64,000 bases of DNA, taken from NCBI GenBank assembly GCA_963800415.1, contig CAWDBS010000010.1, positions 1 through 64,000 on the forward strand, read 5' to 3'. A program made the position numbers and the translations under genes. A model generated the notes under the pieces. The model did not search any database, was not told where the DNA came from, and was given only the letters and a program-made list of their open reading frames with translations. The DNA is from Palsa-504 sp963800415. Its GTDB lineage: Bacteria > Actinomycetota > Actinomycetes > Streptosporangiales > Streptosporangiaceae. Shown here piece by piece: positions 9,989-19,800 of the stretch (position 1 is its first letter; each line of letters opens with the position of its first letter).

Positions 9989-11218
9989 ATGTCCCAGACC
10001 GTCCCCTCGCCGCTATTCGATCCGTTCGCGCCTGGCTTCACCGACGACCCCTATCCGCAGTACGCGGCGGTGCGCGGCGGGGCGCCCGTGCACCGGCACC
10101 CGATCGGGTTCTGGCTGCTCAGCCGTTACGAGGACGTGTCCTGGCTGCTCCGGGCGGGCCTGTCGGTCGAGGACCGCAACATCGGTGACCGGGAGCTGCT
10201 CGACCTACGTGAGCAGGTGTACGGCGACGAGGTTGCCCGCTCGGGCGGCCTGTCCATGCTCGACCGCGACCCGCCGGACCACACCCGGCTGCGCCGGCTG
10301 GTGTCGAAGGCGTTCACGCCGCGGGCCGTCCAGGCGCTGGAGCCGCGTATCACCGGGCTGGTGGACGACATGCTCGACGCGGCGGAACACCAGGGCCGGG
10401 TCGACCTGGTCGACGCGCTGGCGTTCCCGCTACCGTTCGCCGTGATCGCCGAGATGCTCGGCACGCCGCCGGCCGACCACGAGCGCATCAGGCAGCTGAG
10501 CGGCACGGTGGTCCGCTCGCTCGAGCCGGTCAATGACCCAGCCATGGTCGCGGCCATAGCGGCCGCCGACGCCGAGCTGACCCAGATCGCCGCCGGGATG
10601 ATCGCGTGGAAGCGGGCCCACCCAGCCGATGACCTGCTCACCGCGCTCATCAACGCCGAAGACGACGGCGACGTGCTCGACGACGACGAACTGATCGCGC
10701 AGACCCTGCTGCTGTACATCGCCGGCCACGAGACGACGGTCAACCTGATCGCGGGCGGAACCCTCGCGCTGCTGCGCCACCCGGCCCAGCTCGCGCTGCT
10801 GCGCGAGGATCCCGCGCTGATCGGCAACGCGGTGGAGGAAATGCTCCGCTACGACAGCCCGGTCCAGGCGACCAGGCGGATCACCCTGGAACAGGTCAGG
10901 CTCTCCGGCGTCACCATCCCCGCCGGGTCCTTCGTCCTGGCCAGCCTCGGTTCGGCCAACCGGGACGAGAGCTACTGGGGGCCGGACGCCGCCGAGCTCC
11001 GGGTCGACCGGGAGAACGCCCGCCAGCACGTCTCGTTCGGCGCCGGGCCGCATCACTGCCTGGGCGCGTCGCTGGCCCGGCTGGAGACCTCGATCGCCCT
11101 GGCCCGGCTGACGGCCCGGTTCCCGGGACTCGCCCTCGACGGCGAGGTCACCTGGAACGGCCGGATCAACCTGCGCGGACCCGCGCACCTTCCGGTGTCG
11201 CTGAGCGCGGGTCGCTGA
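9989..11218 (+). CDS. Cytochrome P450
   Basis: Soluble bacterial class I P450 of 409 residues, intact. The I-helix oxygen-activation motif AGHETT is at residues 245-250, the K-helix ExxR lies in EEMLRYDSP, and the heme-binding loop FGAGPHHCLG has Cys357. The N-terminus (FDPFAPGFTDDPYPQYAAVR) and overall pattern resemble the CYP107/CYP105-type hydroxylases. No ferredoxin gene lies next to it, so the electron donor is elsewhere. The start ATG 9989 has ggaaggag upstream. It diverges from the amine oxidase across 132 bases. Substrate unknown. Confidence 0.93.
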   Translation: MSQTVPSPLFDPFAPGFTDDPYPQYAAVRGGAPVHRHPIGFWLLSRYEDVSWLLRAGLSVEDRNIGDRELLDLREQVYGDEVARSGGLSMLDRDPPDHTRLRRLVSKAFTPRAVQALEPRITGLVDDMLDAAEHQGRVDLVDALAFPLPFAVIAEMLGTPPADHERIRQLSGTVVRSLEPVNDPAMVAAIAAADAELTQIAAGMIAWKRAHPADDLLTALINAEDDGDVLDDDELIAQTLLLYIAGHETTVNLIAGGTLALLRHPAQLALLREDPALIGNAVEEMLRYDSPVQATRRITLEQVRLSGVTIPAGSFVLASLGSANRDESYWGPDAAELRVDRENARQHVSFGAGPHHCLGASLARLETSIALARLTARFPGLALDGEVTWNGRINLRGPAHLPVSLSAGR

Positions 11219-11223
11219 GCGTC

Positions 11224-12196
11224 CTAGCCGGCCTCGGTGCGCAGCAGGTTCAGCTTCTCGAACACCGGCGCGTCGGAGAAGGTGAACAGGTCGAGCTGGC
11301 TGGCGGCCTGCAGGGAGAACTCGGTCCAGGCCGGGACCGCGATGATGTCACCGCGTTCCAGCGGGAGCCGCTGGTCGTTCAGCCGGACCGCGCCGGCGCC
11401 GTCGAAGACCTGCGAGACGGAGGACGCGGAGGTGCGCGACGGGCGGGTGGCGGCGCCGGCGCGCAGCCGGTGGAACTCGGTCCGCATGGTGGCCAGCGCA
11501 GCGAGGCCGGGCGGGTCCCGGCCAGCGCGACCGGGGTGAGCCCGGGCTGGCCCCAGAGCCGTTCGGCATTACTGCGCTCCGGCGTCGCCTTGGTGCGGAC
11601 CTGTTCGGGCCGAACTCGAAGAAGCCTTGGTCGGTCTCGGCGACCAGCGGGATGTCGAGCCCGTCCAGCCAGGCCATCGGGGTGTCGGAGACGTTCTGGT
11701 GGCCGTGGAAGGCCCAGCCGGGCGTCAGCAGCAGGTCGCCCCGGCGCATCGCGACCGGGTCCCCGTCCACGACCGTCCACACCCCCTCGCCCTCCAGGAC
11801 GAACCGGAACGCCGACTGGGTGTGCCGGTGCTCCGGGGCGTCCTCGCGGGGGGCCAGGTACTGGATCGCCGCCCACAGGGTGGGCGTGGTGTACGGGTCG
11901 CCGGTCAGCCCCGGGTTGCCGAGGCTGATCGCGCGGCGCTCGCCGCCGCGGCCCACCGGGACGAGCTCGGCGCTGCGCGCGGCCAGCGGCAGCAGGTCGG
12001 CCCAGCGCCACAGGTGCGGCACCGCCCGGGGCTGGGGATGGAAGGGCATCAGGCCCTCGCGGGTCAGCCAGAGCGGGGTCATCCCGGCCGCCTCGAAGTC
12101 GCGGTAGAGCTCTTTCAGCCTGGCCTGATGCTCGGCGCTGTCGAACGTATCGCTGTTCTCCAGGTTGGGCGCGGGGCTGGTCTCGGTGTCGGTCAT
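11224..12196 (-). CDS. Gentisate 1,2-dioxygenase (double cupin), two frameshifts
   Basis: Fe(II) ring-cleavage enzyme that opens gentisate to maleylpyruvate. From ATG 12196 one frame gives the N-terminus, the first cupin with iron ligands in PEHRHTQSAFRFVLEG, and GWAFHGHQN. The frame slips near 11600 (next part EQVRTKATPERSNAERLWG) and again near 11490. It ends with the second cupin (QVFDGAGAVRLNDQRLPLERGDIIAVPAWTEF, read in two parts) and the stop at 11224. All conserved blocks are present in order over a normal length of about 324 residues, so indels are probably errors. The start overlaps the stop of an upstream AMP-ligase remnant (ATGA), as in salicylate-to-gentisate (sdg-type) clusters. 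Confidence 0.85.
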
Positions 12197-12415
12197 GCGG
12201 TACTCCTTCCGGCGAGCATGCCGCGCAGCGCCGTCTTGTCCAGCTTGCCCATCTTGGTGACGGGCAACTCGGCGACGACCTCCAGTCGTTCCGGCTAGTT
12301 GAACTTCGCTACCCCGGCCGCCGACATGCCATCCCTGATCGCGGGCAGGGTGATGTCCTGCCCGGGCTCCGGGACGACGAAGACGCCCGGCCGATACATT
12401 CGTCCGGGACGTGGT
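12193..12415 (-). pseudogene. C-terminal remnant of an aryl-AMP ligase (2,3-dihydroxybenzoate/salicylate-AMP ligase type)
   Basis: The minus strand reads GVFVVPEPGQDITLPAIRDG, then MSAAGVAKFN, an in-frame TAG, and PERLEVVAELPVTKMGKLDK, to a TGA at 12193 overlapping the dioxygenase ATG. This is the last 70 residues of a DhbE-like adenylating enzyme, including the catalytic C-terminal lysine loop (TKMGKLDK). The TAG stands where relatives have Trp (TGG), so one base change explains it. The rest of the gene is absent; the plus-strand hydrolase begins 31 bases away. A salicylyl-AMP ligase followed by gentisate dioxygenase is the known salicylate route of Streptomyces, so this looks like its ruin. 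Confidence 0.72.
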
Positions 12416-12446
12416 GCGGGATCGCGCCCCTGACGAGGAGGTCACC

Positions 12447-13163
12447 ATGACAGAGAACTTCGTGCTGGTGCACGGCGCGTGGCACGGCGGATGGGCCTGG
12501 CAGCCGGTGGCGAGCAGGCTGCGCGCCGCCGGGCACCGGGTGTGGGCGCCGACCTGCCCCGGGCTCGGCATCGACGACGACCCGCGCGGCGTGACGCTGG
12601 CCGGCTGCGTCGACAGCCTGGTGAGCCAGGTCGAGGCGTCCTTCGCCGTCGACGTCACGCTGGTCGGGCACAGCTGGGGCGGCTACGTCATCGCCGGCGC
12701 GGCGCCGCGGCTGGCCTCCCGGCTGAAGTCGCTGGTGTTCTGGAGCGCCTTCGTGCCCGAGGGCAGCCGCTCGCTGTACGACGAGGTCCCGCCGCACTAC
12801 CAGGAGCTGTTCGACCAGCTGGCGGGGGCCTCCGCGGACAGCACCGTCGCGCTGCCGCTGGAGGTGTTCCAGGGCGCCTTCATGGGCGACGCCGACCCCG
12901 CCGCGGCCGCGGCGGTGCACTCGGTGCTGCGCCCGCAGCCCTTCCGGACGTTCACCGACCCGCCCGCTGACGAGGCCTACCGCGGCCTGGGCATCCCCAT
13001 GCACTACGTGCTGTCCGACGGCGACGTGGCGCTGCCGCCGGGTGACTACGGCTGGGACCGCTTCGCCGAGCGGATCAAGGTCACCCCGGTGACCGTGCCC
13101 GGCAGCCACGAGTCCATGTTCACCCGCCCGGCTGAACTGGCGGACGCCCTCGCCGCCCTGTAG
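12447..13163 (+). CDS. Alpha/beta hydrolase, hydroxynitrile lyase/plant methylesterase-like
   Basis: Cytoplasmic serine hydrolase of 238 residues, intact. The oxyanion loop is VLVHGAWHGGWAW, the nucleophile Ser76 lies in GHSWGGYV, and the base His221 lies in GSHESM. The acid is probably in LSDGDVALPP. The small size and HGAWHG start are typical of the HNL/salicylate-esterase-like subfamily acting on small esters. ATG 12447 is chosen because gaggagg precedes it; the upstream in-frame GTG at 12411 has none. Its place next to gentisate genes suggests an aromatic ester substrate, which is inference only. Confidence 0.85.
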   Translation: MTENFVLVHGAWHGGWAWQPVASRLRAAGHRVWAPTCPGLGIDDDPRGVTLAGCVDSLVSQVEASFAVDVTLVGHSWGGYVIAGAAPRLASRLKSLVFWSAFVPEGSRSLYDEVPPHYQELFDQLAGASADSTVALPLEVFQGAFMGDADPAAAAAVHSVLRPQPFRTFTDPPADEAYRGLGIPMHYVLSDGDVALPPGDYGWDRFAERIKVTPVTVPGSHESMFTRPAELADALAAL

Positions 13164-13249
13164 AAGGCGGCGATCCCCGCAGGTACAGATGCGGAGCTAA
13201 GGCGGCCCGCAGGCCTAATAAACTGACGGTCGCCAGATGATGCCCTGGC

Positions 13250-13702
13250 GTGGAGGCCATGAACGGAGTCGTTGCGCGTGCAGGAGCCTGTGCCCGGCAG
13301 ATCCTGCCGCGGGTCGACCGGCGGGAAATCGCCGCGATATTCGCGGGCGGCGCGCTGGGCACGCTGGCGCGCGCCGCGCTGGCCGAGGCGTTCCCGCACC
13401 CGGCGACGGCGTGGCCGTGGCCCACGTTCGGCGTCAATATCGCGGCCGCCTTCCTGCTCGGCTATTTCGTCACCCGGCTGCAGGAACGCCTGCCGCTGTC
13501 CAGCTACCGGCGGCCGCTACTCGGCACCGGCCTGTGCGGCGGGCTGTCCACGTTCTCCACCATGCAGGTGGAGATCCTCATCATGCTGGACGCCCGGGCC
13601 TGGGCCCTGGCGGCCGGGTATACCGCGGCCAGCGTCGTGGCCGGCTATGCGGCGATCCACCTGGCCACCGCGATGGTCCGGCGGGTGCGGGTGCGCGGGT
13701 GA
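13250..13702 (+). CDS. crcB: Fluoride ion channel CrcB/FluC, first paralogue
   Basis: Small four-helix membrane protein, 147-150 residues, exporting fluoride as a dual-topology or hetero-dimer. Signatures: GGALGTLARAALAE in helix 1, WPWPTFGVNIAAAFLLGYF, and the pore motif GLCGGLSTFSTMQVEI with the phenylalanine-box TFST. Starts at GTG 13250 or ATG 13259; gtggagg lies at the boundary and does not decide. It has an N-terminal cytoplasmic extension of 25 residues. Its stop overlaps the next crcB (GTGA). Confidence 0.9.
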   Translation: MEAMNGVVARAGACARQILPRVDRREIAAIFAGGALGTLARAALAEAFPHPATAWPWPTFGVNIAAAFLLGYFVTRLQERLPLSSYRRPLLGTGLCGGLSTFSTMQVEILIMLDARAWALAAGYTAASVVAGYAAIHLATAMVRRVRVRG

Positions 13703-14064
13703 ACGTGCTGATCTGGGCGGGGGTCGTGCTGATCGGCGGCGCGGGCTCGGTGGTCCGTTTCCTGGCCGACGGCGCGGTGGCCGGTACGGCCAGCCGTGAC
13801 TTCCCCCTCGGCACGCTGGTCGTCAACGTATCCGGCGCGGTGATCCTCGGCCTGATCACCGGGCTGGCCCTCGGCCACGAGGAGGCGCTGCTGGCCGGCA
13901 CCGCCGCGGTCGGCTCCTACACGACATTCTCGACGTGGATGCTGGAAACCCAGCGGCTGACCGAAGAACGCCAGCACCGCCAGGCCGCGGTCAACGTGAT
14001 CGCCAGCCTCGCGGCCGGCCTGGCCGCCGCCGCGCTCGGCCGCCTGATCGGGATGCAGCTGTGA
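13699..14064 (+). CDS. crcB: Fluoride ion channel CrcB/FluC, second paralogue
   Basis: 121 residues, intact. The family blocks are GGAGSVVRFLADG, LGTLVVNVSGAVILGLITG (with the conserved asparagine) and VGSYTTFSTWMLET, the pore motif. Paired crcB genes in Gram-positives give a heterodimeric channel, and the GTGA overlap with the first copy and GTG overlap with the DUF190 gene support a joint product. No fluoride riboswitch is recognisable upstream of the pair. Confidence 0.9.
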   Translation: MNVLIWAGVVLIGGAGSVVRFLADGAVAGTASRDFPLGTLVVNVSGAVILGLITGLALGHEEALLAGTAAVGSYTTFSTWMLETQRLTEERQHRQAAVNVIASLAAGLAAAALGRLIGMQL

Positions 14065-15143
14065 CCACCGCCGACAGCCTGAAGCTGACCAGCTACTTCG
14101 GCGAGCGCCACCGGAGCGGGGGCGCGTTCGTCGCGGACGCCCTGCTCGAGCTGTACGGGCGGCATGAGATCGCGGCCAGCATCCTGCTGCGCGGCACCGA
14201 GGGGTTCGGGCTCAAGCACCACCTGCGCACCGACCGCTCCCTGACCCTGTCCGAGGACCTGCCGATGATCGCGGTCGCAGTCGACACCCGCCCGCGCATC
14301 GAGGCGGTACTCCCCCAGACCATCCAGCTCAACCGCACCGGGCTGGTCACCCTGGAGCGTGCCCGGCTGCTGACCGACACGACCGGGCCGGACCTGGCCG
14401 GCGCGACCAAGCTGACCGTCTACCTGGGCCGCCAGGAGCGGGTCTACCGGGTGCCCGCCTTCGTCGCGGTCTGCGACCTGCTGCATCGCCGCGGCATGGA
14501 CGGCGCCACCGCGCTGCTCGGCGTGGACGGCACCGCGCACGGCCGCCGCGAGCGGGCTGCTTTCTTCAGCCGGAACGCCGAGGTCCCGATGATGGTCATC
14601 GCTGTCGGGCCGGGCGAGCAGATCAGCCGGGTGCTGCCCGAACTGGGTGCGCTGCTGCACCGCCCGCTGCTCACCCTCGAACGCGTCCGCATCTGCAAGC
14701 GCGACGGCCGGCACCTCGCCGCCCCCGAGGCGCTGCCCGGCACCGACGAGCACGGCATGGCGCTGTGGCAGAAGCTCATGGTGTACACCTCAGAAGCCGT
14801 CCAGCACCACGGCCAGCCGATGCACCGGGCCATCGTCCGGCGGCTGCGCTCAGCCGGGATCAGCGGCGCCACCACCCAGCGCGGCATCTGGGGTTTCCAC
14901 GGCGACCACGCCCCGCACGGCGACCGCCTCCTGCAACTCGGCCGCCACGTGCCCGCCGTCACGGTCGTCATCGACACCCCGGACCGCATCGCCGCGGCAT
15001 ACTCCGTCATCGACGAGCTCACCAGCGAACGCGGGCTCGTCACCAGCGAGACCATCCCCGCCATGAGGGCCAGCGCCGGGAACCGCCGGCGCGGCGGGAT
15101 CCGGCTCGCCCGGCACCACCTGCCAGACCGCGACCGGCCTTGA
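14061..15143 (+). CDS. Protein with three tandem DUF190 domains
   Basis: 360 residues starting at GTG 14061, overlapping the crcB stop. Three repeats of about 105 residues each follow the pattern LT.Y.GER...GGAFVADALLELY(or equivalent)...GATLLRG..GFG. They are visible near residues 5-105 (SYFGERHRSGG, ASILLRGTEGFG), 115-215 (VYLGRQERVYR, ATALLGVDGTAHG) and 238-340 (VYTSEAVQHHG, GATTQRGIWGFHG). DUF190 proteins are PII-like by structure and are often encoded with crcB, so a regulatory partner of the fluoride channel is likely but unproved. Bacterial members usually have one or two copies; three is uncommon. Confidence 0.8.
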   Translation: MTTADSLKLTSYFGERHRSGGAFVADALLELYGRHEIAASILLRGTEGFGLKHHLRTDRSLTLSEDLPMIAVAVDTRPRIEAVLPQTIQLNRTGLVTLERARLLTDTTGPDLAGATKLTVYLGRQERVYRVPAFVAVCDLLHRRGMDGATALLGVDGTAHGRRERAAFFSRNAEVPMMVIAVGPGEQISRVLPELGALLHRPLLTLERVRICKRDGRHLAAPEALPGTDEHGMALWQKLMVYTSEAVQHHGQPMHRAIVRRLRSAGISGATTQRGIWGFHGDHAPHGDRLLQLGRHVPAVTVVIDTPDRIAAAYSVIDELTSERGLVTSETIPAMRASAGNRRRGGIRLARHHLPDRDRP

Positions 15144-15655
15144 CGAGGCGCGATCGCCGCAGGCTCGAGTACGGAGTCACCGAGGACGCCGCGGTGCTGC
15201 GCCGGGCCATGGAGTACTTACGCGGCGCTCATCCACGAGACCATCAGCGCCGCCGTGGTGCTGAGCCCCGAGCACGCGCGGCTGTTCGGCGCGGCCGGAT
15301 GGTCCAAGTCCGACGTCCGGCAGGCCGTGTACGACCGCCCTGACCATAGTGAGTTCCATCTGGGTCGTCATTGTCCCGCAGCCGTGTGAACCGAACGGGC
15401 CATGCCGGAGGCTGTCTAAATCTCTCTTGTCACTGGTGACACAAGAGTGGTGTTCATTAAATAAATTACCGGCAGAATATCGGCTAAAATTGGCGTGTTT
15501 TTCCGAGAAATATCGAAGTTTTCGAGTAGAATCGAACTGGGATTCTAGAGATGTGCCCGGCTGGTGCTTCCTGTCACGGCCAGGGCGAAGGAGAACCCCA
15601 GGAGCAGCTGCAACGATCCTGTCCCGCGCATCCCCGGAAGGGAGGTGGCCCTCAG
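15144..15655. other. Non-coding stretch with a degenerate gene fragment and an AT-rich patch
   Basis: Between 15170 and 15345 the plus strand reads EDAAVLRRAMEY and, one frame over, ALIHETISAAVVLSPEHARL then FGAAGWSKSDVRQAVYDRP. It looks like the 3' part of a real gene, frameshifted and truncated; I cannot name the family. From about 15415 to 15550 base composition falls sharply (ttcattaaataaattacc). An imperfect inverted repeat (ctcttgtcac and gtgacacaagag, about 15424-15447) lies at its start. This AT-rich patch marks the left edge of the accessory island. Confidence 0.5.
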
Positions 15656-16293
15656 GTGGGTACTGTCCCGGCGTCGGCGAGTGAGGCGATGGAGATGGTG
15701 CACGCGGGGCTGGGCTGGCTGGCCGCCGCGGACGCCACGCAGCTGGCGGCGGAAGAGCAGGCCGGGTGCCTGCAGGTGCTGGAGCAGGCCCATTCGATGG
15801 GGACCGCCGCGCGGGCGTCGGTGCTGGCCGCGTTCACCGCCGGTCAGGGGTATGCCGCGGACGCGGATTACAGCCCGCGGGCGTGGCTGATCCGCAAGAC
15901 CCGGATCACCAAAGGCGCGGCGGTGGGGCATACCGCGTGGGCGCGGCGGGTGGTGTCGCACCCGCAGGTGGTGGCGGCGCTGGCGGCCGGGGAGCTGTCG
16001 GAGTCGTTCGGCCGGGCGATCTGCACCTGGACCGGTAAGCTGCCGCAGGACTGCCGGCCGGAACGGATGACATTCTGCTGGCCGCCGCGGCAGCCGGGAT
16101 GGGGCTGCCGGAGCTGGCCGGGCTGGCCTGGCAGATCCTGGAGCGGTACCGGCCGGATAAGCCCGATGAGGACCCGGGCGGGGCGTTCGAGGACCGCGCG
16201 GTGCGGCTGGTGACCACGTTCGGCGGGGCGGGGGTACTGCACGGTGACCTCACCCCGCAGTGCGCCGCGGTGGTCGGCGCGGTGCTGGACGCG
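15656..16293 (+). pseudogene. DUF222/13E12-repeat (HNH endonuclease type) protein, broken
   Basis: Likely start GTG 15656 with gaagggaggtgg upstream. The N-terminal domain reads ASEAMEMVHAGLGWLAAADA, RAWLIRKTRITKGAAVGHTA and SHPQVVAALAAGELSESFGR, typical of DUF222 proteins. The frame slips near 16070 (next part MGLPELAGLAWQILERYRP) and goes on to VLHGDLTPQCAAVVGAVLDAL at 16293. There homology ends: the rest of DUF222 and the C-terminal HNH nuclease domain are absent, and the next codon begins an unrelated protein in the same frame. So the gene is both frameshifted and cut at a recombination joint. Confidence 0.75.
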
Positions 16294-16824
16294 CTGGATC
16301 CGCTGACCGGGGTTGCGACCGCCGCGCTTGTTGAGGGGGTCAAGTTCCTCTACCAGCAGGCCGCCGAGGTCTTGAGCGCGTGGCGTGCGCGGCGGCGAGA
16401 CCGCCAGGCACCACCACCAAAGGTGGTCGAGCCGCCAGGTGCGGTCCGTGTCGAACGCCCGCGGCCACTGCCGGATCCGGCAAGCCCGGAGATGGCCGAC
16501 ACCTTGCAGGAGCTCAAGGACCTGGTGGAGCCGATCAAGGATGGCGAGGTCGATCCGGAGGCGATCGCGGCCCGCCAGGCCGTGGCCAGGCTGCGTGAGC
16601 TGCTTGAGGTCATTGTGGCCAGCCCGATCACCTTCGCGGGGGAGCCGCCCCGGACCGTAGACGTCTCCGACGTAGACGTGGTGGTGCAGCGGGTGGCCGG
16701 CCAGGTGGTTGGGGTGCGCGCCGACCTGGCCAAGCTTCAGGGCCCAGCCTCTATCAGCAAGGTCCGAGTGCACGGGGGCGATGTAGACAGCGGTGGTGCG
16801 GTGACCGGCGTGGATCTGACCTAA
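16294..16824 (+). CDS. Small partner protein of the NTPase-WD40 gene, function unknown
   Basis: About 176 residues. There is no ATG at the expected start: the reading DPLTGVATAALVEGVKFLYQ simply continues from the truncated DUF222 frame, CTG at 16294 being the first codon. The N-terminus is helical and likely membrane-facing or oligomeric (ALVEGVKFLYQQAAEVLSAW), followed by a basic, proline-rich linker. Next is an acidic helix (EMADTLQELKDLVEPIKDGE). The C-terminal 60 residues are valine- and glycine-rich, with a segment at 16657-16740 (VDVSDVDVVVQRVAGQVVGV...) and a second, shorter copy (VHGGDVDSGGAVTGVDLT) ending at the stop. A related segment occurs inside the next gene. No known domain is recognised. 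Confidence 0.6.
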   Translation: MDPLTGVATAALVEGVKFLYQQAAEVLSAWRARRRDRQAPPPKVVEPPGAVRVERPRPLPDPASPEMADTLQELKDLVEPIKDGEVDPEAIAARQAVARLRELLEVIVASPITFAGEPPRTVDVSDVDVVVQRVAGQVVGVRADLAKLQGPASISKVRVHGGDVDSGGAVTGVDLT

Positions 16825-16854
16825 GACGGTCCCGGTGGACCTGACCTCACGGTC

Positions 16855-19800
16855 ATGCAGCTCTCGGAACTTGACTGGGCCTATGTCCAGGAGCGGGCGG
16901 CGTATTTCACCGGCCGGGGCTGGGTGTTCGCCTGCCTTGACCAGTTCCTCCACGGGCCGCCGGGGGTGTTTCTCCTGCTCGGCGAGCCGGGCACGGGCAA
17001 GACCGCGGTTGCGGCACAGCTTGCTCTGGCCGCGGCTGGCCGGGCTCACCCCGGCCGCCGCGGGGACTGCGCCACCTCGGGCCGTGCCGGTGGCCGCGGC
17101 CTACTTCTGCCGCGCGGGCAGGGTCGACCTGCTCGATGTCGCCCAGCGGTTGTCGGACCAGCTGGCCGAGGCGGTCCCGGGGTTCGCGCAGGCGCGCCAG
17201 GCCACCCTGGTGCGCGAGGTCCACGTGGGGGACGTCCAGGTCCGCACCGGCGATATTGCTGCCGGCGGGTCGGCGACCGGGGTCCGCATTGATCTGAGCC
17301 GACTTCAAGCGGAGACGGCGTTCGTACAGGCAGTGACGCTACCTCTCAAGCGGGTGCGCGAGGCGGGTGAGAGCACCCGGGTCGTCCTGCTGGTCGACGC
17401 GCTGGACGAGAGCCTTGCCTCCCAGACCGCGAAGGAGCTGCCCCGGCTGCTCGGCGAAGTCGAGTATGCGCATCTGGTGGTCACCGCCCGGCCCGATCGC
17501 CGGGCGACCGGCTGGCTGCGGGACCGCGCCGCGCGTATGGACCTGCTTGCCGATGCGCCGCCAGGCAGTGACGACGTGCTGGAATACCTCCAGCGCCGGC
17601 TCACACCGGAGGGCGCGCCAGCCGCGATGGCGGTGCTTGCGCAGCGGATCGCCGAGCAGGCCAGCGGGAACTTCCTGTACGCGTTCTATGTCGTGGAGGC
17701 GCTCCGTGGCGGCCACGTGCTGGCTGGACTTGACGCCGCGGCTGCCCGCGGGGTGCCGCTGCCCGAGGGCGGCCTGCCCGGGGTCTATCGCGACTTCCTC
17801 CGCCGCGAGCTGTGGCGCGATGACCGCGCCTGGTCAACACGGTTCGGGCCCGTTCTCGCCCCGCTTGCCGTCGCCCAGGACGAGGGCCTGACCACTGAGC
17901 AGCTCAGGTTGGTGGCTGGTCGGCTTGGCGAGGAGCCTTTGACCCGTACCGCCATCCGGGAGGTGACGCGCACGGCCCGGCAGTTCCTGGACGGCCCTGC
18001 CCCCGATGGCCCGTTTCGCGTGTACCACCAGTCCTTCGCCGACTTCCTCGTGGACCCGGAGCAAAACCCCGACTTCCTGATCGACGCGGCCGAGACCCAT
18101 GAGGCGATCGTCGCGGCCTACGCCGCCACCGACCCGTTGAGCTGGGACGACTACGCGCGGCGAAACCTCGCGCTGCACGCCAGCAAGGTCGGCCAGCTGG
18201 ACCACCTGCTCGAGGATGCGCGGTTTCTGCTCGCCGCCGAGCCGTCCCGGCTGGTGCCCTACCTCGACGCCGCACGGTCCGCCCCGGCGCGGGCCGCCGC
18301 CGCCGTGTACCGGCAAAGCGCCCACCTCCTCGCCCCCCTCGACCCGCCGGCGCGGGCCAGCCAGCTCGAGCTGACCGCCCACCAGCTCGGCTACCGCGGC
18401 CTGGCCGCCCGCATCGCGGGCGCCGCCCCCGACCGGCCCTGGCAGACCCGCTGGTCCCACGGTCACCGGACCACCGGCCACCAGGTCCTCACCGGCCACA
18501 CGGCGCGGTGTTCGCGGTGGCGGCCGGGGCGCTGCCGGACGGCACCCCGGTCATCATCAGCGGCAGCCTCGACGGCACGGTGCGGGTGTGGCGGCTGGCC
18601 GACGGCACCCCGGTCGGGGAGCCGCTGACGGCCACGACGGCAAGGTGAACGCGGTGGCGGCCGGGGCGCTGCCGGACGGCACCCCGGTCATCATCAGCGG
18701 CGGCAGCGACGGCACGGTGCGGGTATGGCGGCTGGCCGACGGCACCCCGGTCGGGGAGCCGCTGACGGCCACGACGGCCCGGTGTCCGCGGTGGCGGCCG
18801 GGGCGCTGCCGGACGGCACCCCGGTCATCATCAGCGGCGGCTTCGCGGCACGGTGCGGGTGTGGCGGCTGGCCGACGGCACCCCGGTCGGGGGGCCGCTG
18901 ACCGGCCACCGCGGGCGCGGTGGCCGCGGTGGCGGCCGGGGCGCTGCCGGACGGCACCCCGGTCATCATCAGCGGCGGCGACGACGGCACGGTGCGGGTG
19001 TGGCGGCTGGCCGACGGCACCCCGGTCGGGGAGCCGCTGACCGGCCACTACGGCCGGGTGAGCGCGGTGGCGGCCGGGGCGCTGCCGGACGGCACCCCGG
19101 TCATCATCAGCGGCGAGCGACGACGGCACGGTGCGGGTGTGGCGGCTGGCCGACGGCACCCCGGTCGGGGAGCCGCTGGCCGGCCACGACGGCCCGGTGA
19201 CCGCGGTGGCGGCCGGGGCGCTGCCGGACGGCACCCCGGTCATCATCAGCGGCGGCGTCGACGGCACGGTGCGGGTGTGGCGGCTGGCCGACGGCACCCC
19301 GGTCGGGGAGCCACTGGACGGCCACGACAGCCGGGTGAACGCGGTGGCGGCCGGGGCGCTGCCGGACGGCACCCCGGTCATCATCAGCGGCGGCCGCGAC
19401 GGCACGGTGCGGGTGTGGCGGCTGGCCGACGGCACCCCGGTCGGGGAGCCGCTGCAAGGCCACGACGGCGGGGTGAGCGCGGTGGCGGCCGGGGCGCTGC
19501 CGGACGGCACCCCGGTCATCATCAGCGGCGGCGGCACGACGGCACGGTGCGGGTGTGGCGGCTGGCCGACGGCACCCCGGTCGGGGAGCCGCTGACCGGC
19601 CACGACGGCCGGGTGCCGCGGTGGCGGCCGGGGGGCTGCCGGACGGCACCCCGGTCATCATCAGCGGCGGCAGCGACGGCACGGTGCGGGTGTGGCGGCT
19701 GGCCGACGGCACCCCGGTCGGGGAGCCGCTGACGGCCACCGACGGCCAGGTGGACGCGGTGGCGGCCGGGGCGCTGCCGGACGGCACCCCGGTCATCATC

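Noticed and set aside
13164..13258. Possible fluoride riboswitch before crcB
   Set aside because: The segment has small inverted repeats (ggcgatc/ggtcgcc) but not the local hairpin plus pseudoknot pattern of the crcB motif.
15170..15345. Naming the fragment ending GWSKSDVRQAVYDRP
   Set aside because: It looks like real coding sequence but I cannot place the family with confidence, so no function is given.
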